A DNA stretch of 64,000 nucleotides from Herpetosiphonaceae bacterium (GTDB taxonomy: Bacteria > Chloroflexota > Chloroflexia > Chloroflexales > Herpetosiphonaceae), in assembly GCA_026003835.1 (NCBI GenBank), contig BPHZ01000001.1, positions 1,232,215-1,296,214 on the forward strand, read 5' to 3'. Below, in pieces: positions 56,763-64,000 of this stretch (position 1 is the stretch's first letter; the number at the start of each line of letters is the position of its first letter). The notes under the pieces are model-generated. The model was not told where the DNA came from. It was given only the letters and a program-made list of their open reading frames with translations, and made no database searches. The position numbers and the translations under genes were made by a program.

Positions 56763-58850
56763 TCAACCTTCGGGCCGGAAGCGGAGTAGCCGTGACGAGT
56801 TGGCGAGGATGCCCAGATCCGGCAATGACTGAGCTGCGGCCGCGAGGATTGGCGGCAGGAGGCCCAGCGCCGCCAGACTGAGCCCGATCAGGTTATAGAG
56901 CACCGTAAAACCGATGTTGAGCCTGATCACCCGCATGGTCCGGGTGGCAAGCTCCAACACCTGCGGCACCAGCATCCAGTCCTCGCGCAGCAGCACCACA
57001 TGGGCCGCCTCAATAGCGATATCTGTCCCGCGTACGCCCATGGCAATCCCAACGTCTGCCTGTGCCAGTGCTGGCGCATCATTGACCCCATCGCCGACCA
57101 TGATCACCCGCTGCCCCTGCGACTGGTAGGCGCGCACAAGCGCGATCTTGTCCTCAGGCAGCAGGTTTGCCCGATAGCCGATGCCAAGCGTTTGAGCGAC
57201 GGCCGCCGCGACCCGTTCATTATCTCCGGTGAGCAGCTCTATCTGCCGGATTCCCTGAGATGTGAGGCGCTTCAGAGCTGCGGCGACCTCCAGGCGGACT
57301 GTATCCGCCGCAGCCAGTACGCCGATAACCTGCTGATCCCGCGATACCAGCACGAGTGTCTTGCCCTGAGCCTCCAGCGCCGCTGCCTCGGGGATGCTGA
57401 TGCCTGCGGGGAGGCTGCGCTGGCTCCCGACGCTAACCATCTGGCCGTCGATCCGCGCGCGGACTCCGACGCCGGGGATCGCCTCAAAGCATTCTGCCCT
57501 GGGAATAACGACTCTTTCGGCTGCCGCCCGCTCCCGCACGGCCTCCGCCAGCGGATGTTCGGAGTCGCGCTCTGCCGCCGCCGCCAGCGCCAGCAGATCG
57601 GGCGCAGTCACGCCATTCAACGGCACGATATCCGTGATCCGGGGCCTGCCGAGAGTGAGCGTACCCGTCTTATCCAGCAGGATCACATCCGCTTGCGCCA
57701 GCAGCTCCAGATATTTGCCGCCTTTGATCAACAGGCCGCGCCTGGCGCCGGCGCCAATGGATGCCAGCATGGCAACCGGTGTGGCCAGCGCAAACGAGCA
57801 TGAGCAGGCAACCACCAGGACCGCAGCGGTTGCCAGCGGGTCACGCCGGATGAGGAACGTCAGCGCTGCAATGAGCGCCACCACCGGCAAATACCAGGCG
57901 GCAAAGCGATCGCCGGTGCGCTGAATGTCTGCGCGATGGGCCTCGGCCTCCTCGACCAGCGTGATAACTTTGCCGAACGTGGTATCGCGCCCGATTCTGG
58001 TGGTCCGTACGCGCAGGCTGCCCAGTTTTGCGATCGTCGCCGCAAACACCTGCTGTCCCGGCCCGACCTCGACCGGCATCGACTCGCCGGTGATGGCCGC
58101 CTGGTCCACGGTCGCCTGCCCTTCAACCACCTCTCCATCAACCGGAATCTGCTCGCCCGGACGGACGACGACGGTCTCACCTACCTGTACACTCTCAAGC
58201 GGCACCTCGATCTCCTGGTCGCCACGAACAACTCGTGCCGTGCGAGGAGCCATAGCCGTTAGATCTTTGACCGCCCGTCGCGCGCGACTGGTGGTAAAGT
58301 GTTCAACATAGTCGCCGACGCGCATAAAGAACACGACGACGGCAGCCGTCGCCCACTCGCCGACGGCCAACGCCGCGATGACCCCAAGGCTCATCAGCGT
58401 ATGGGAGATGATCTGGCCGCGCAGCGCCGCGCGGATGACATGGACAAAAACGGGATAGCCGGCGATCAGCACCAGGAGTAGTCCTACCGGCCAGGGAACG
58501 CGCTCGGTGAGGGATTCCAACAGTCCCAGGCGCTCACCCAGCACTACTACCCCGAGGATGACGGCAAACAGGACCCCAAAGAGCACGAGGATCGGACGGG
58601 TGATGTCGCCCATGCGCCGCGCGGCAGGAGCGGCGCTCTCCTGTTCGGGAACGGTATAGCCCAAGCGCCGGATAGTGCTACGCAGCGTTGTCTCATCAAC
58701 CTGTGCAGGATCGTAGCGCACAACCGCCTTCTCGGCGCTCAGAAGCACATCGGCGCCCTCGACCCCAGGCAGCGCCGACAGCGCCTGCCGGATGCCGGCG
58801 ACACACGAGGTGCAGTCCATTCCCTGTACGGGGATCTCAGTCGTGCGCAT
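56763..58850 (-). CDS. heavy-metal-translocating P1B-type ATPase
   Basis: 695 residues. An N-terminal HMA domain carries GMDCTSC; then six to eight membrane helices, the actuator TGES (ITGESMPVEV), the phosphorylation motif LLDKTGTLTLG, the HP motif DSEHPLAEAV and the hinge GDGVNDAPALAQ. The TM6 motif is CSC (ACSCSFALATP) instead of CPC, which affects metal choice. The upstream ArsR gene overlaps the start by 14 bases, so the pair is coupled. It exports a soft metal cation (zinc, cadmium, copper or lead) across the membrane; the exact metal cannot be assigned. Confidence 0.9.
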   Translation of the reverse strand: MRTTEIPVQGMDCTSCVAGIRQALSALPGVEGADVLLSAEKAVVRYDPAQVDETTLRSTIRRLGYTVPEQESAAPAARRMGDITRPILVLFGVLFAVILGVVVLGERLGLLESLTERVPWPVGLLLVLIAGYPVFVHVIRAALRGQIISHTLMSLGVIAALAVGEWATAAVVVFFMRVGDYVEHFTTSRARRAVKDLTAMAPRTARVVRGDQEIEVPLESVQVGETVVVRPGEQIPVDGEVVEGQATVDQAAITGESMPVEVGPGQQVFAATIAKLGSLRVRTTRIGRDTTFGKVITLVEEAEAHRADIQRTGDRFAAWYLPVVALIAALTFLIRRDPLATAAVLVVACSCSFALATPVAMLASIGAGARRGLLIKGGKYLELLAQADVILLDKTGTLTLGRPRITDIVPLNGVTAPDLLALAAAAERDSEHPLAEAVRERAAAERVVIPRAECFEAIPGVGVRARIDGQMVSVGSQRSLPAGISIPEAAALEAQGKTLVLVSRDQQVIGVLAAADTVRLEVAAALKRLTSQGIRQIELLTGDNERVAAAVAQTLGIGYRANLLPEDKIALVRAYQSQGQRVIMVGDGVNDAPALAQADVGIAMGVRGTDIAIEAAHVVLLREDWMLVPQVLELATRTMRVIRLNIGFTVLYNLIGLSLAALGLLPPILAAAAQSLPDLGILANSSRLLRFRPEG

Positions 58851-59196
58851 CGTGACCCTCCTGGGGCAGCATATAACGTGTACACTCATACACACCCCTG
58901 GCAACGTCCGCCAGCAGTGTATCGGCGATCGACAGGAGTTCCGCTACACGGGCATCAGCCAGCGTATAGTAGACATAACGCCCCTGTTGCATCCGCGAAA
59001 CGAGCCCGCAGTCGTGGAGGCAGCTAAGATGATTGGAGGTATTGGACTGGCTGAGGCCGGTGGCCTCCACGATCTCGCCGACGCTCCGTGGTCCATTGCG
59101 TAAGGCTTCGAGCACCGCGAGCCGGGACGGATCGGCAAAGCCTCGAAAGAGCCTGGCTTTGATGGACAGCGCCTGCTGTCTATATGTCTGGCTCAT
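58837..59196 (-). CDS. ArsR/SmtB-family metal-responsive repressor
   Basis: 119 residues. Winged helix SVGEIVEATGLSQSNTSNHLSCLHDCGLVSRMQQGRYVYYTLADARV is typical; the Cys pair in LSCLHDCGL lies on the DNA-recognition helix as in CadC/SmtB sensors, and a His-rich C-terminus (QEGHDAHD) may add a second site. ATG 59196 has GAGGAGG upstream. A palindrome at 59215-59236 just upstream of the start is the likely operator. It heads an operon with the P1B ATPase. Confidence 0.88.
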   Translation of the reverse strand: MSQTYRQQALSIKARLFRGFADPSRLAVLEALRNGPRSVGEIVEATGLSQSNTSNHLSCLHDCGLVSRMQQGRYVYYTLADARVAELLSIADTLLADVARGVYECTRYMLPQEGHDAHD

Positions 59197-59214
59197 AGAG
59201 CCCTCCTCTATAAT

Positions 59215-59236
59215 CATATCATTACTTAATGATATG
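59215..59236. promoter_or_regulatory. palindromic operator of the ArsR-ATPase operon
   Basis: CATATCATT and its exact complement AATGATATG flank a 4-base centre (ACTT), 19 bases upstream of the regulator's start codon. The size and AT-rich arms fit an ArsR/SmtB dimer site. Confidence 0.7.
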
Positions 59237-59280
59237 AAAAAATGTTGCTTACCGCAAGTCTCACTAGTGGTCCAACGTTG

Positions 59281-59333
59281 CCGTATGACCCCTCTCCAAC
59301 ACAAAGAGTGGGGAGTTGGGGGACACCCCCAAG
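59281..59333. repeat. dispersed GC-rich repeat, copy 2
   Basis: Second copy of the element at 16061-16112, in the same orientation. It starts CCGTATGACCCCTCTCCAAC and ends with TTGGGGGACACCCCCAAG. Arms CTCTCCAAC and GTTGGGG could pair. It sits in the 370-base gap between the ArsR gene and tRNA-Gly. Confidence 0.6.
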
Positions 59334-59531
59334 ATTCCGTTTTTCGCGTCGCTGCGATCAGCGTGTGGACGGTGCCATGGCCCTGAGTGGTCGGCTCCAT
59401 CAGTAGTGGTAGAGTGGTTTGGAGGAGCGAAGCCCCTCTACCTTCCCGTTCTCCAGCATCGTTACGGTGGTGATCCACTAGAAAAAATCCTCACATTGAG
59501 CAGGGCAGGAGTGTCGAGCGGCCCGGCGAAT

Positions 59532-59560
59532 TTGACAAGCGACGGCATTTGCGCTATGAT
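59532..59560 (+). promoter_or_regulatory. sigma-70 promoter of tRNA-Gly
   Basis: TTGACA (59532-59537), 17-base spacer, TATGAT (59555-59560), 12 bases before the first tRNA base. It matches the arrangement before rny closely. Confidence 0.88.
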
Positions 59561-59571
59561 ATCGGTCGAGT

Positions 59572-59647
59572 GCGGGAGTAACTCAGTTGGTAGAGTACCT
59601 GCTTCCCAAGCAGGCTGTCGCGGGTTCGAGTCCCGTCTCCCGCTCCA
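59572..59647 (+). tRNA. tRNA-Gly (anticodon CCC)
   Basis: Acceptor GCGGGAG (59572-59578) pairs with CTCCCGC (59637-59643), then discriminator T and CCA. Anticodon loop TTCCCAA is closed by CCTGC/GCAGG with anticodon CCC at 59605-59607. D-loop (ACTCAGTTGGTAGAGT) and T-loop (GGGTTCGAGTCCC) are normal. Confidence 0.96.
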
Positions 59648-59678
59648 AGCAAACACCTGATTTGTTGATCGCCGAAAT

Positions 59679-59765
59679 TGTGCCACAGTTTGATAAAAAT
59701 TGGGGCACACTTTCATTTAAATCCGGCCACAGTTTTCGCCCCATCATTAGGGCACACTTTCCGGC
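59679..59765. mobile_element. IS21-like terminal multiple-repeat sequence, no transposase
   Basis: Alternating short repeats follow the tRNA: TGTGCCACAGTTT, then GGGGCACACTTTC (59702-59714), then GGCCACAGTTTTC (59725-59737), then GGGCACACTTTCC (59750-59762). Repeated elements of this kind occur at IS21-family ends; no istA/istB gene is present, so this is a single end or relic. The family assignment is a suggestion. Confidence 0.4.
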
Positions 59766-60459
59766 ACTGGCTTTTTGAGGCTCGGAGTAGGCTCAAGCAG
59801 CTCACCCCACACCTGCTTCAGTCCAGTTAACCGCTCCTCGACCCGCTCAAAAACCGCATAGGTAATCGGCCTTGGTTCATGACTGTCAGGACCTAACTCT
59901 TCGTCAAAGAGTCCCATCACGTGATGGATCGCTCTCCAGTTTCCGCGCGTCCAGTCCCAGATGTGCAGCCCGGTCTGCTCACCTCGTAATTGTAGTTCGT
60001 ATGCGAAGTACGCCTTGATGCCCAATACAAGCTGACTAAGTAAAGACTTTTCTCCATTATAGCCACGGAGAAACTCATTCTGACAACAACGGTCCTGCCA
60101 ATAAGACGAACCGCCTCATCAATCAATCGGGCCGCCGAGCGCTGTGGATCATAGTGCTGGAAGGAGGGATGCTCTGCTAATGAATAGCTGGCCCAGTTGG
60201 TCCAGTCAATGGTCATGGGCCAGTCAACAGCGTATTTTTCGGCATACTCCCTTTCAGGTGGCAACGGTTGAAGATCTCCTGCTTACTGCGCGGCGCGCGA
60301 CTCAGCCGGATGCTCTTGATGCCAGCGGTCAATCTCCTGGAGCATCGCACGTAGCTCGCCATACGCTTCTCTGGCCTGCTTAATCGTCTTAAAGTGACCG
60401 ACGACCCAGAAGAACCCGCTATGCTTGCTGCTGAACTGCTGCCACACAGAGAGACGCAT
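59747..60459 (-). pseudogene. decayed hypothetical gene, internal stop and frameshift
   Basis: ATG 60459 with GAAGGAG upstream begins MRLSVWQQFSSKHSGFFWVV, 58 codons, ending at TAA 60283-60285. The frame continues without another stop as LPPEREYAEKYAVDWPMTIDW, and near 60030 shifts by one base to LLSQLVLGIKAYFAYELQLRG and continues to 59747. The stretch beginning MRxSxxQQFSSxHS and the VDWPMTIDW motif remind me of a family of hypothetical proteins with several paralogues in Chloroflexota, recalled from memory. The gene is clearly broken and lies in a region with IS and recombinase relics. Confidence 0.6.
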
Positions 60460-60700
60460 TTCTGCTCCTTCAGGCGCTATACATCATCCGCCCAGTCGGG
60501 ATCAGCACTCATGTCCGGCAGGATCTCGTTGAGCGTTATTCAATCCCGATACACCCTTTCGCCTGCAGATATTCTAACAACTAAGGAATGCTCTTCAACT
60601 CATAATTGCTGTAGGGGTATGGTAAGGATTCGGCAGAAACGGGCCATATCCAACGTCTTCGATCTATTCTCGCCTCGTTTTGCGCGCGGTTGGTCTCTTG
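60460..60700. other. non-coding gap between decayed gene and recombinase relic
   Basis: About 240 bases with no supported gene, no obvious repeat and no promoter consensus. Confidence 0.4.
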
Positions 60701-61176
60701 CTACCGCTCTCGGTGCTCTGCCAACACCACCCGCACATGGCTTTCGGTGAGCTCGGTATAGCGGCGGGTTGAGCGCGGGTCGCGGTGGCCGAGCATGCGA
60801 CTCACGATATGCTCCGGGGAGCGCTCAATAAACGCGGTTGCGGCCGTATGGCGCAGCTGGTGGATCGTGTAGATCGGGCGCTGTTGCGCATCAACCAGCC
60901 CAGCGCGCCGGCAGAGCAACGCGCACTGATAGTGCAGCGCATCGTCGCTCACCCGCGTCCCCCGATTGGAACGAAACAGTGGCTCATAGGCGCTGGCGCC
61001 GCGTAGGTGGGGGGAGCCCAGCCAGGCTCGCAGCCCGCGCAGGCTGTGTAGGGTCGCGCTCGGGCCAAGCGGCTGAATACGCTCGCTGGTGTTCTTCGGC
61101 TCGCGCACCCGCAGGCCTTCACGGCCAGGATCAAGCAGCCCATCGCCGCCATTCAGTATCAGCACTTCTGAGTATT
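60701..61176 (-). pseudogene. tyrosine recombinase (phage-type integrase), 5'-truncated at the CRISPR array
   Basis: The C-terminal catalytic domain is recognisable: HQLRHTAATAFIE (catalytic His-x-x-Arg), LGHRDPRSTRRYTE (His/Trp site and nucleophile Tyr). The preceding region (REPKNTSERIQPL) is the usual beta-hairpin. The N-terminal DNA-binding domain and the first catalytic Arg are absent: in frame, coding sequence runs directly into the first CRISPR repeat at 61177. A GTG at 61165 is available, but a 155-residue protein lacking the first Arg would be inactive. It likely derives from an element that inserted at the nearby tRNA-Gly. Confidence 0.7.
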
Positions 61177-62060
61177 CGGTTCACCCCCACGTGCGTGGGG
61201 ACGACCCCAGACGTGGTAGTGGTACGCTCCCCGCTCCCGGTTCACCCCCCACGTGCGTGGGGACGACTGCTGAAGACCATCTGCGCGGCGCATAAAGAGC
61301 GGTTCACCCCCCACGTGCGTGGGGACGACCCCGTTGTCAAGCCCTGGCCAGTGGCTGGGAGCGGTTCACCCCCACGTGCGTGGGGACGACCCTCTGGGCG
61401 GATATCCTGCACCCGCTCCACTCGGTTCACCCCCACGTGCGTGGGGACGACCTATGAATCTCCCCGCTTGACAAGACCGACTACGGTTCACCCCCACGTG
61501 CGTGGGGACGACGCCATAAGACGGCTTCGCACATCTCCATCGACCGGTTCACCCCCACGTGCGTGGGGACGACCTCGGAGCCAGCTTTTATTCGCTTCGG
61601 GTTGGCGGTTCACCCCCACGTGCGTGGGGACGACCCCTCTTCGCCATACACCTGGTCGAGATCTGCCGGTTCACCCCCACGTGCGTGGGGACGACGTGCC
61701 GGCGGTCATTGATGCGCTCAACGATGCGGTTCACCCCCACGTGCGTGGGGACGACAGCTCTGTTTGATACGCGCCTGTGCGATTCTGCGGTTCACCCCCA
61801 CGTGCGTGGGGACGACGAAAGCCCTCCCCTGGGGTGGCACTGACTGTTCGGTTCACCCCCACGTGCGTGGGGACGACGCTCGTATCGTGCAGCACCACGT
61901 CGATCTTTTCGGTTCACCCCCACGTGCGTGGGGACGACAACGGAGCGGATCCCGTCGATTTCGAGACGCACGGTTCACCCCCACGTGCGTGGGGACGACC
62001 CCTGTACCGGAACTGGTAGCGAACGCCCCTACGGTTCACCCCCACGTGCGTGGGGACGAC

Positions 62061-62520
62061 CAGCGGCCAGGCCCGCAAGGGTCAATCGGCTGCGGTTCAC
62101 CCCCACGTGCGTGGGGACGACGGCTTTAGACGCCTCTGACAGACCCTCCAGCGCGGTTCACCCCCACGTGCGTGGGGACGACGCGCCGGAACCGTGAGTG
62201 CCCGTGAGCACCAGCGGTTCACCCCCACGTGCGTGGGGACGACTTGGCTCAATGCCAGCACAGCAACCATCTCATCGGTTCACCCCCACGTGCGTGGGGA
62301 CGACCCTGTTTCCCAACCAAAAACGTATTGACCGTCCGGTTCACCCCCACGTGCGTGGGGACGACCAGCGGCCAGGCCCGCAAGGGTCAATCGGCTGCGG
62401 TTCACCCCCCACGTGCGTGGGGACGACGGCTTTAGACGCCTCTGACAGACCCTCCAGCGCGGTTCACCCCCACGTGCGTGGGGACGACGCGCCGGAACCG
62501 TGAGTGCCCGTGAGCACCAG
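62061..62520. repeat. duplicated three-spacer block within the CRISPR array
   Basis: Spacers 15, 16 and 17 (62061-62092, 62122-62153, 62183-62214) are identical to spacers 20, 21 and 22 (62366-62397, 62428-62459, 62489-62520). Two unique spacers (18 and 19) lie between. A recombination between repeats, followed by loss, would explain it. Confidence 0.9.
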
Positions 62521-62854
62521 CGGTTCACCCCCACGTGCGTGGGGACGACACCCTGACGTCATGGTTGTCTCCGTTTTTTCTCGGTTCACCCCCACGTGCG
62601 TGGGGACGACTCCTGATGAGATCCCGGTAAAGGCGCTCCCGGCGGTTCACCCCCACGTGCGTGGGGACGACCGCGAGGTGCTATCTCGCGTTGTCACATC
62701 AATCGGTTCACCCCCACGTGCGTGGGGACGACGTCACGACGCCATGCCCCGGCCATAGCTCCTGCGGTTCACCCCCACGTGCGTGGGGACGACTACGCTG
62801 CCCAGCCGACCGAGGCGCGTCCATCCGGTTCACCCCCACGTGCGTGGGGACGAC

Positions 62855-62886
62855 AGCGAGTGTAGCTCAACTGGCAGAGCACCTGG
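62855..62886. other. CRISPR spacer resembling a tRNA 5' half
   Basis: The spacer contains GTAGCTCAACTGGCAGAGCA, a D-arm consensus, preceded by GCGAGT and followed by CCTGG, as in a tRNA acceptor, D-arm and anticodon stem. It differs from tRNA-Gly(CCC) at 59572 in about 8 of 31 positions, so it does not match that gene. Confidence 0.7.
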
Positions 62887-64000
62887 CGGTTCACCCCCAC
62901 GTGCGTGGGGACGACGCTCGCCCAACGCGCGTTGCAGCGCGCCGGGCCGGTTCACCCCCACGTGCGTGGGGACGACAATTCCATTGACGGCCTGAATCAT
63001 GTTTTCGGCGGTTCACCCCCACGTGCGTGGGGACGACACCGCCCGCCGCGCCCAGTTGGAGGGGATAATCGGTTCACCCCCACGTGCGTGGGGACGACAG
63101 GAGTCGAACTATGAACCGACGAACATATAGCGGTTCACCCCCACGTGCGTGGGGACGACCTGCATGTTGACTAAAAGAAACAGAGTGTAAACGGTTCACC
63201 CCCACGTGCGTGGGGACGACGTTCGTGCAGGCTGCGCCGGCTGGTGGTAGTCCGGTTCACCCCCACGTGCGTGGGGACGACGAGCTGGTTAGAAATGGAG
63301 CGGAAGCCGTTTCGGTTCACCCCCACGTGCGTGGGGACGACAGAAATCGCAGTTTGTTTCGCAGTGAGACCACCGGTTCACCCCCACGTGCGTGGGGACG
63401 ACGCGTCGGGTTCGCCCTGTGCTCGTATCCTCAGCGGTTCACCCCCACGTGCGTGGGGACGACGAGATAGCGATTATGGATAAGCAAGCTGTACGCGGTT
63501 CACCCCCACGTGCGTGGGGACGACGGCGATTGCCCGCGCTCTGTTTTTGTACGTCTCGGTTCACCCCCACGTGCGTGGGGACGACCAAGCAGAAAAGAGT
63601 ATAAATCTATCTCGATGCGGTTCACCCCCACGTGCGTGGGGACGACTTGTCGGGGAGTGGCGAGGGAAGCGCCGGACCAGCGGTTCACCCCCACGTGCGT
63701 GGGGACGACAACGAGCGGCGCTAGATGCTGAACCGGACTGCCGGTTCACCCCCACGTGCGTGGGGACGACGAGATTAGTCACCAAATCTCTCCCAGGCTC
63801 TCCGGTTCACCCCCCACGTGCGTGGGGACGACGACTGTCCATGTCTCCGAGGTCATGAAATCACGGTTCACCCCCCACGTGCGTGGGGGACGACCGCAGT
63901 ATCGACGGGTAAAACCCGCTCGTCGGCGGTTCACCCCCACGTGCGTGGGGACGACCTTCTCGACAGAGACAAAAAGAACCAAAACACCGGTTCACCCCCA

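Larger units (their letters stand above)
61177..64000 (-). CRISPR. type I-E-like CRISPR array, 47 repeats (last cut by window end)
   Basis: A 29-base repeat (C, then GGTTCACCCCCACGTGCGTG, then GGGACGAC) recurs every 60-63 bases. I counted 46 complete repeats starting at 61177, 61238, 61300 and so on to 63927, plus a partial one from 63988; most spacers are 32 bases, with a few of 31 or 34. Read on the minus strand the repeat starts GTCGTCCCC and ends GGTGAACCG, with an internal CCCCACG/CGTGGGG palindrome, as in type I-E repeats, so transcription should run leftward and the leader lie beyond 64000. Some copies have six C instead of five. No cas gene of that type is in the window. Confidence 0.97.

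Noticed and set aside
59203..59478. N-terminal extension of the ArsR gene
   Set aside because: It would cover the operator palindrome and the dispersed repeat, while ATG 59196 has a strong ribosome site.
59572..59647. tRNA-Gly(CCC) as the source of the tRNA-like spacer
   Set aside because: About 8 of 31 positions differ, including the acceptor stem, so the spacer comes from another tRNA.
61178..63982. Open frames on both strands encoding repeated RFTPTCVGTT, VHPHVRGDD and GSPPRAWGR peptides
   Set aside because: They are translations of the CRISPR repeat in each phase; the 61-base period shifts frames, and no ribosome sites precede them.

Overview
This window reads as chromosomal DNA of a GC-rich filamentous or thermophilic-type bacterium, most plausibly a member of the Chloroflexota (class Chloroflexia). 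That placement is inference from the gene set: RNase Y followed by a SpoVS-type protein, DUF11/CSLREA secreted beta-helix proteins, a zinc-ribbon/kinase/ConA-like receptor, CPBP membrane proteases, many GTG starts and Lys/Glu-poor, Ala/Leu/Arg-rich proteins. No rRNA is present and no species can be named from sequence alone.

Layout. 0-22 kb is mostly housekeeping and signalling: the end of gpsA, a membrane histidine kinase, a sigma-like protein divergent from a GAF/adenylate cyclase, a large secreted beta-helix protein, then guaB, aroF (DAHP synthase), a DedA protein and a giant duplicated CPBP protease on the minus strand, tRNA-Ser(GGA), an SDR, a YflT-type stress protein, a sugar dehydrogenase lipoprotein and a PucR regulator. 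22-34 kb carries rny-spoVS with a good promoter and terminator, a TPR lytic transglycosylase, an M20 peptidase, a Cys/Met-metabolism PLP enzyme, a Ser/Thr receptor kinase, a small zinc-ribbon protein, DUF4383 and a class III aminotransferase. 34-43.5 kb holds an S9 peptidase, an NFACT (Rqc2/FbpA) protein, a TPR-like membrane protein and a K+ channel that are all interrupted by single-base frameshifts, interleaved with intact gmk, a DeoC-like protein lacking the Schiff-base lysine, a Dabb protein and a PHP phosphoesterase.

43.5-56.3 kb is the main accessory island: a tightly overlapping 12-gene minus-strand operon that I read as a type III-D-like CRISPR effector (Cas10, several Csm3/Csx7-type RAMPs, Csx10, a Cas11-like small subunit) followed by two tandem CARF-HEPN ribonucleases of the TIGR02710/Csm6 type, a protein joining a helical domain to an S1/OB fold, and Csx15. 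Cas10 keeps its GGDD cyclase motif, so the operon looks like a cyclic-oligoadenylate signalling system with two output nucleases and a likely attenuator; its gene is frameshifted in a G run and its HD domain looks degenerate. No cas1, cas2, cas6 or Cascade gene is in the window.

56.7-59.2 kb is an ArsR-P1B ATPase metal-resistance pair with a palindromic operator. 59.5-61.2 kb, beginning at tRNA-Gly(CCC), is a decayed mobile region: IS21-like terminal repeats, a broken gene and a 5'-truncated tyrosine recombinase. The last 2.8 kb is a CRISPR array with type I-E-like 29-nt repeats (46 complete plus one cut by the window end), read on the minus strand, with its leader beyond the window. It includes a duplicated three-spacer block and a spacer that looks like a tRNA 5' half. 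Homopolymer-length variation in both genes and CRISPR repeats means some frameshifts may be sequencing errors.
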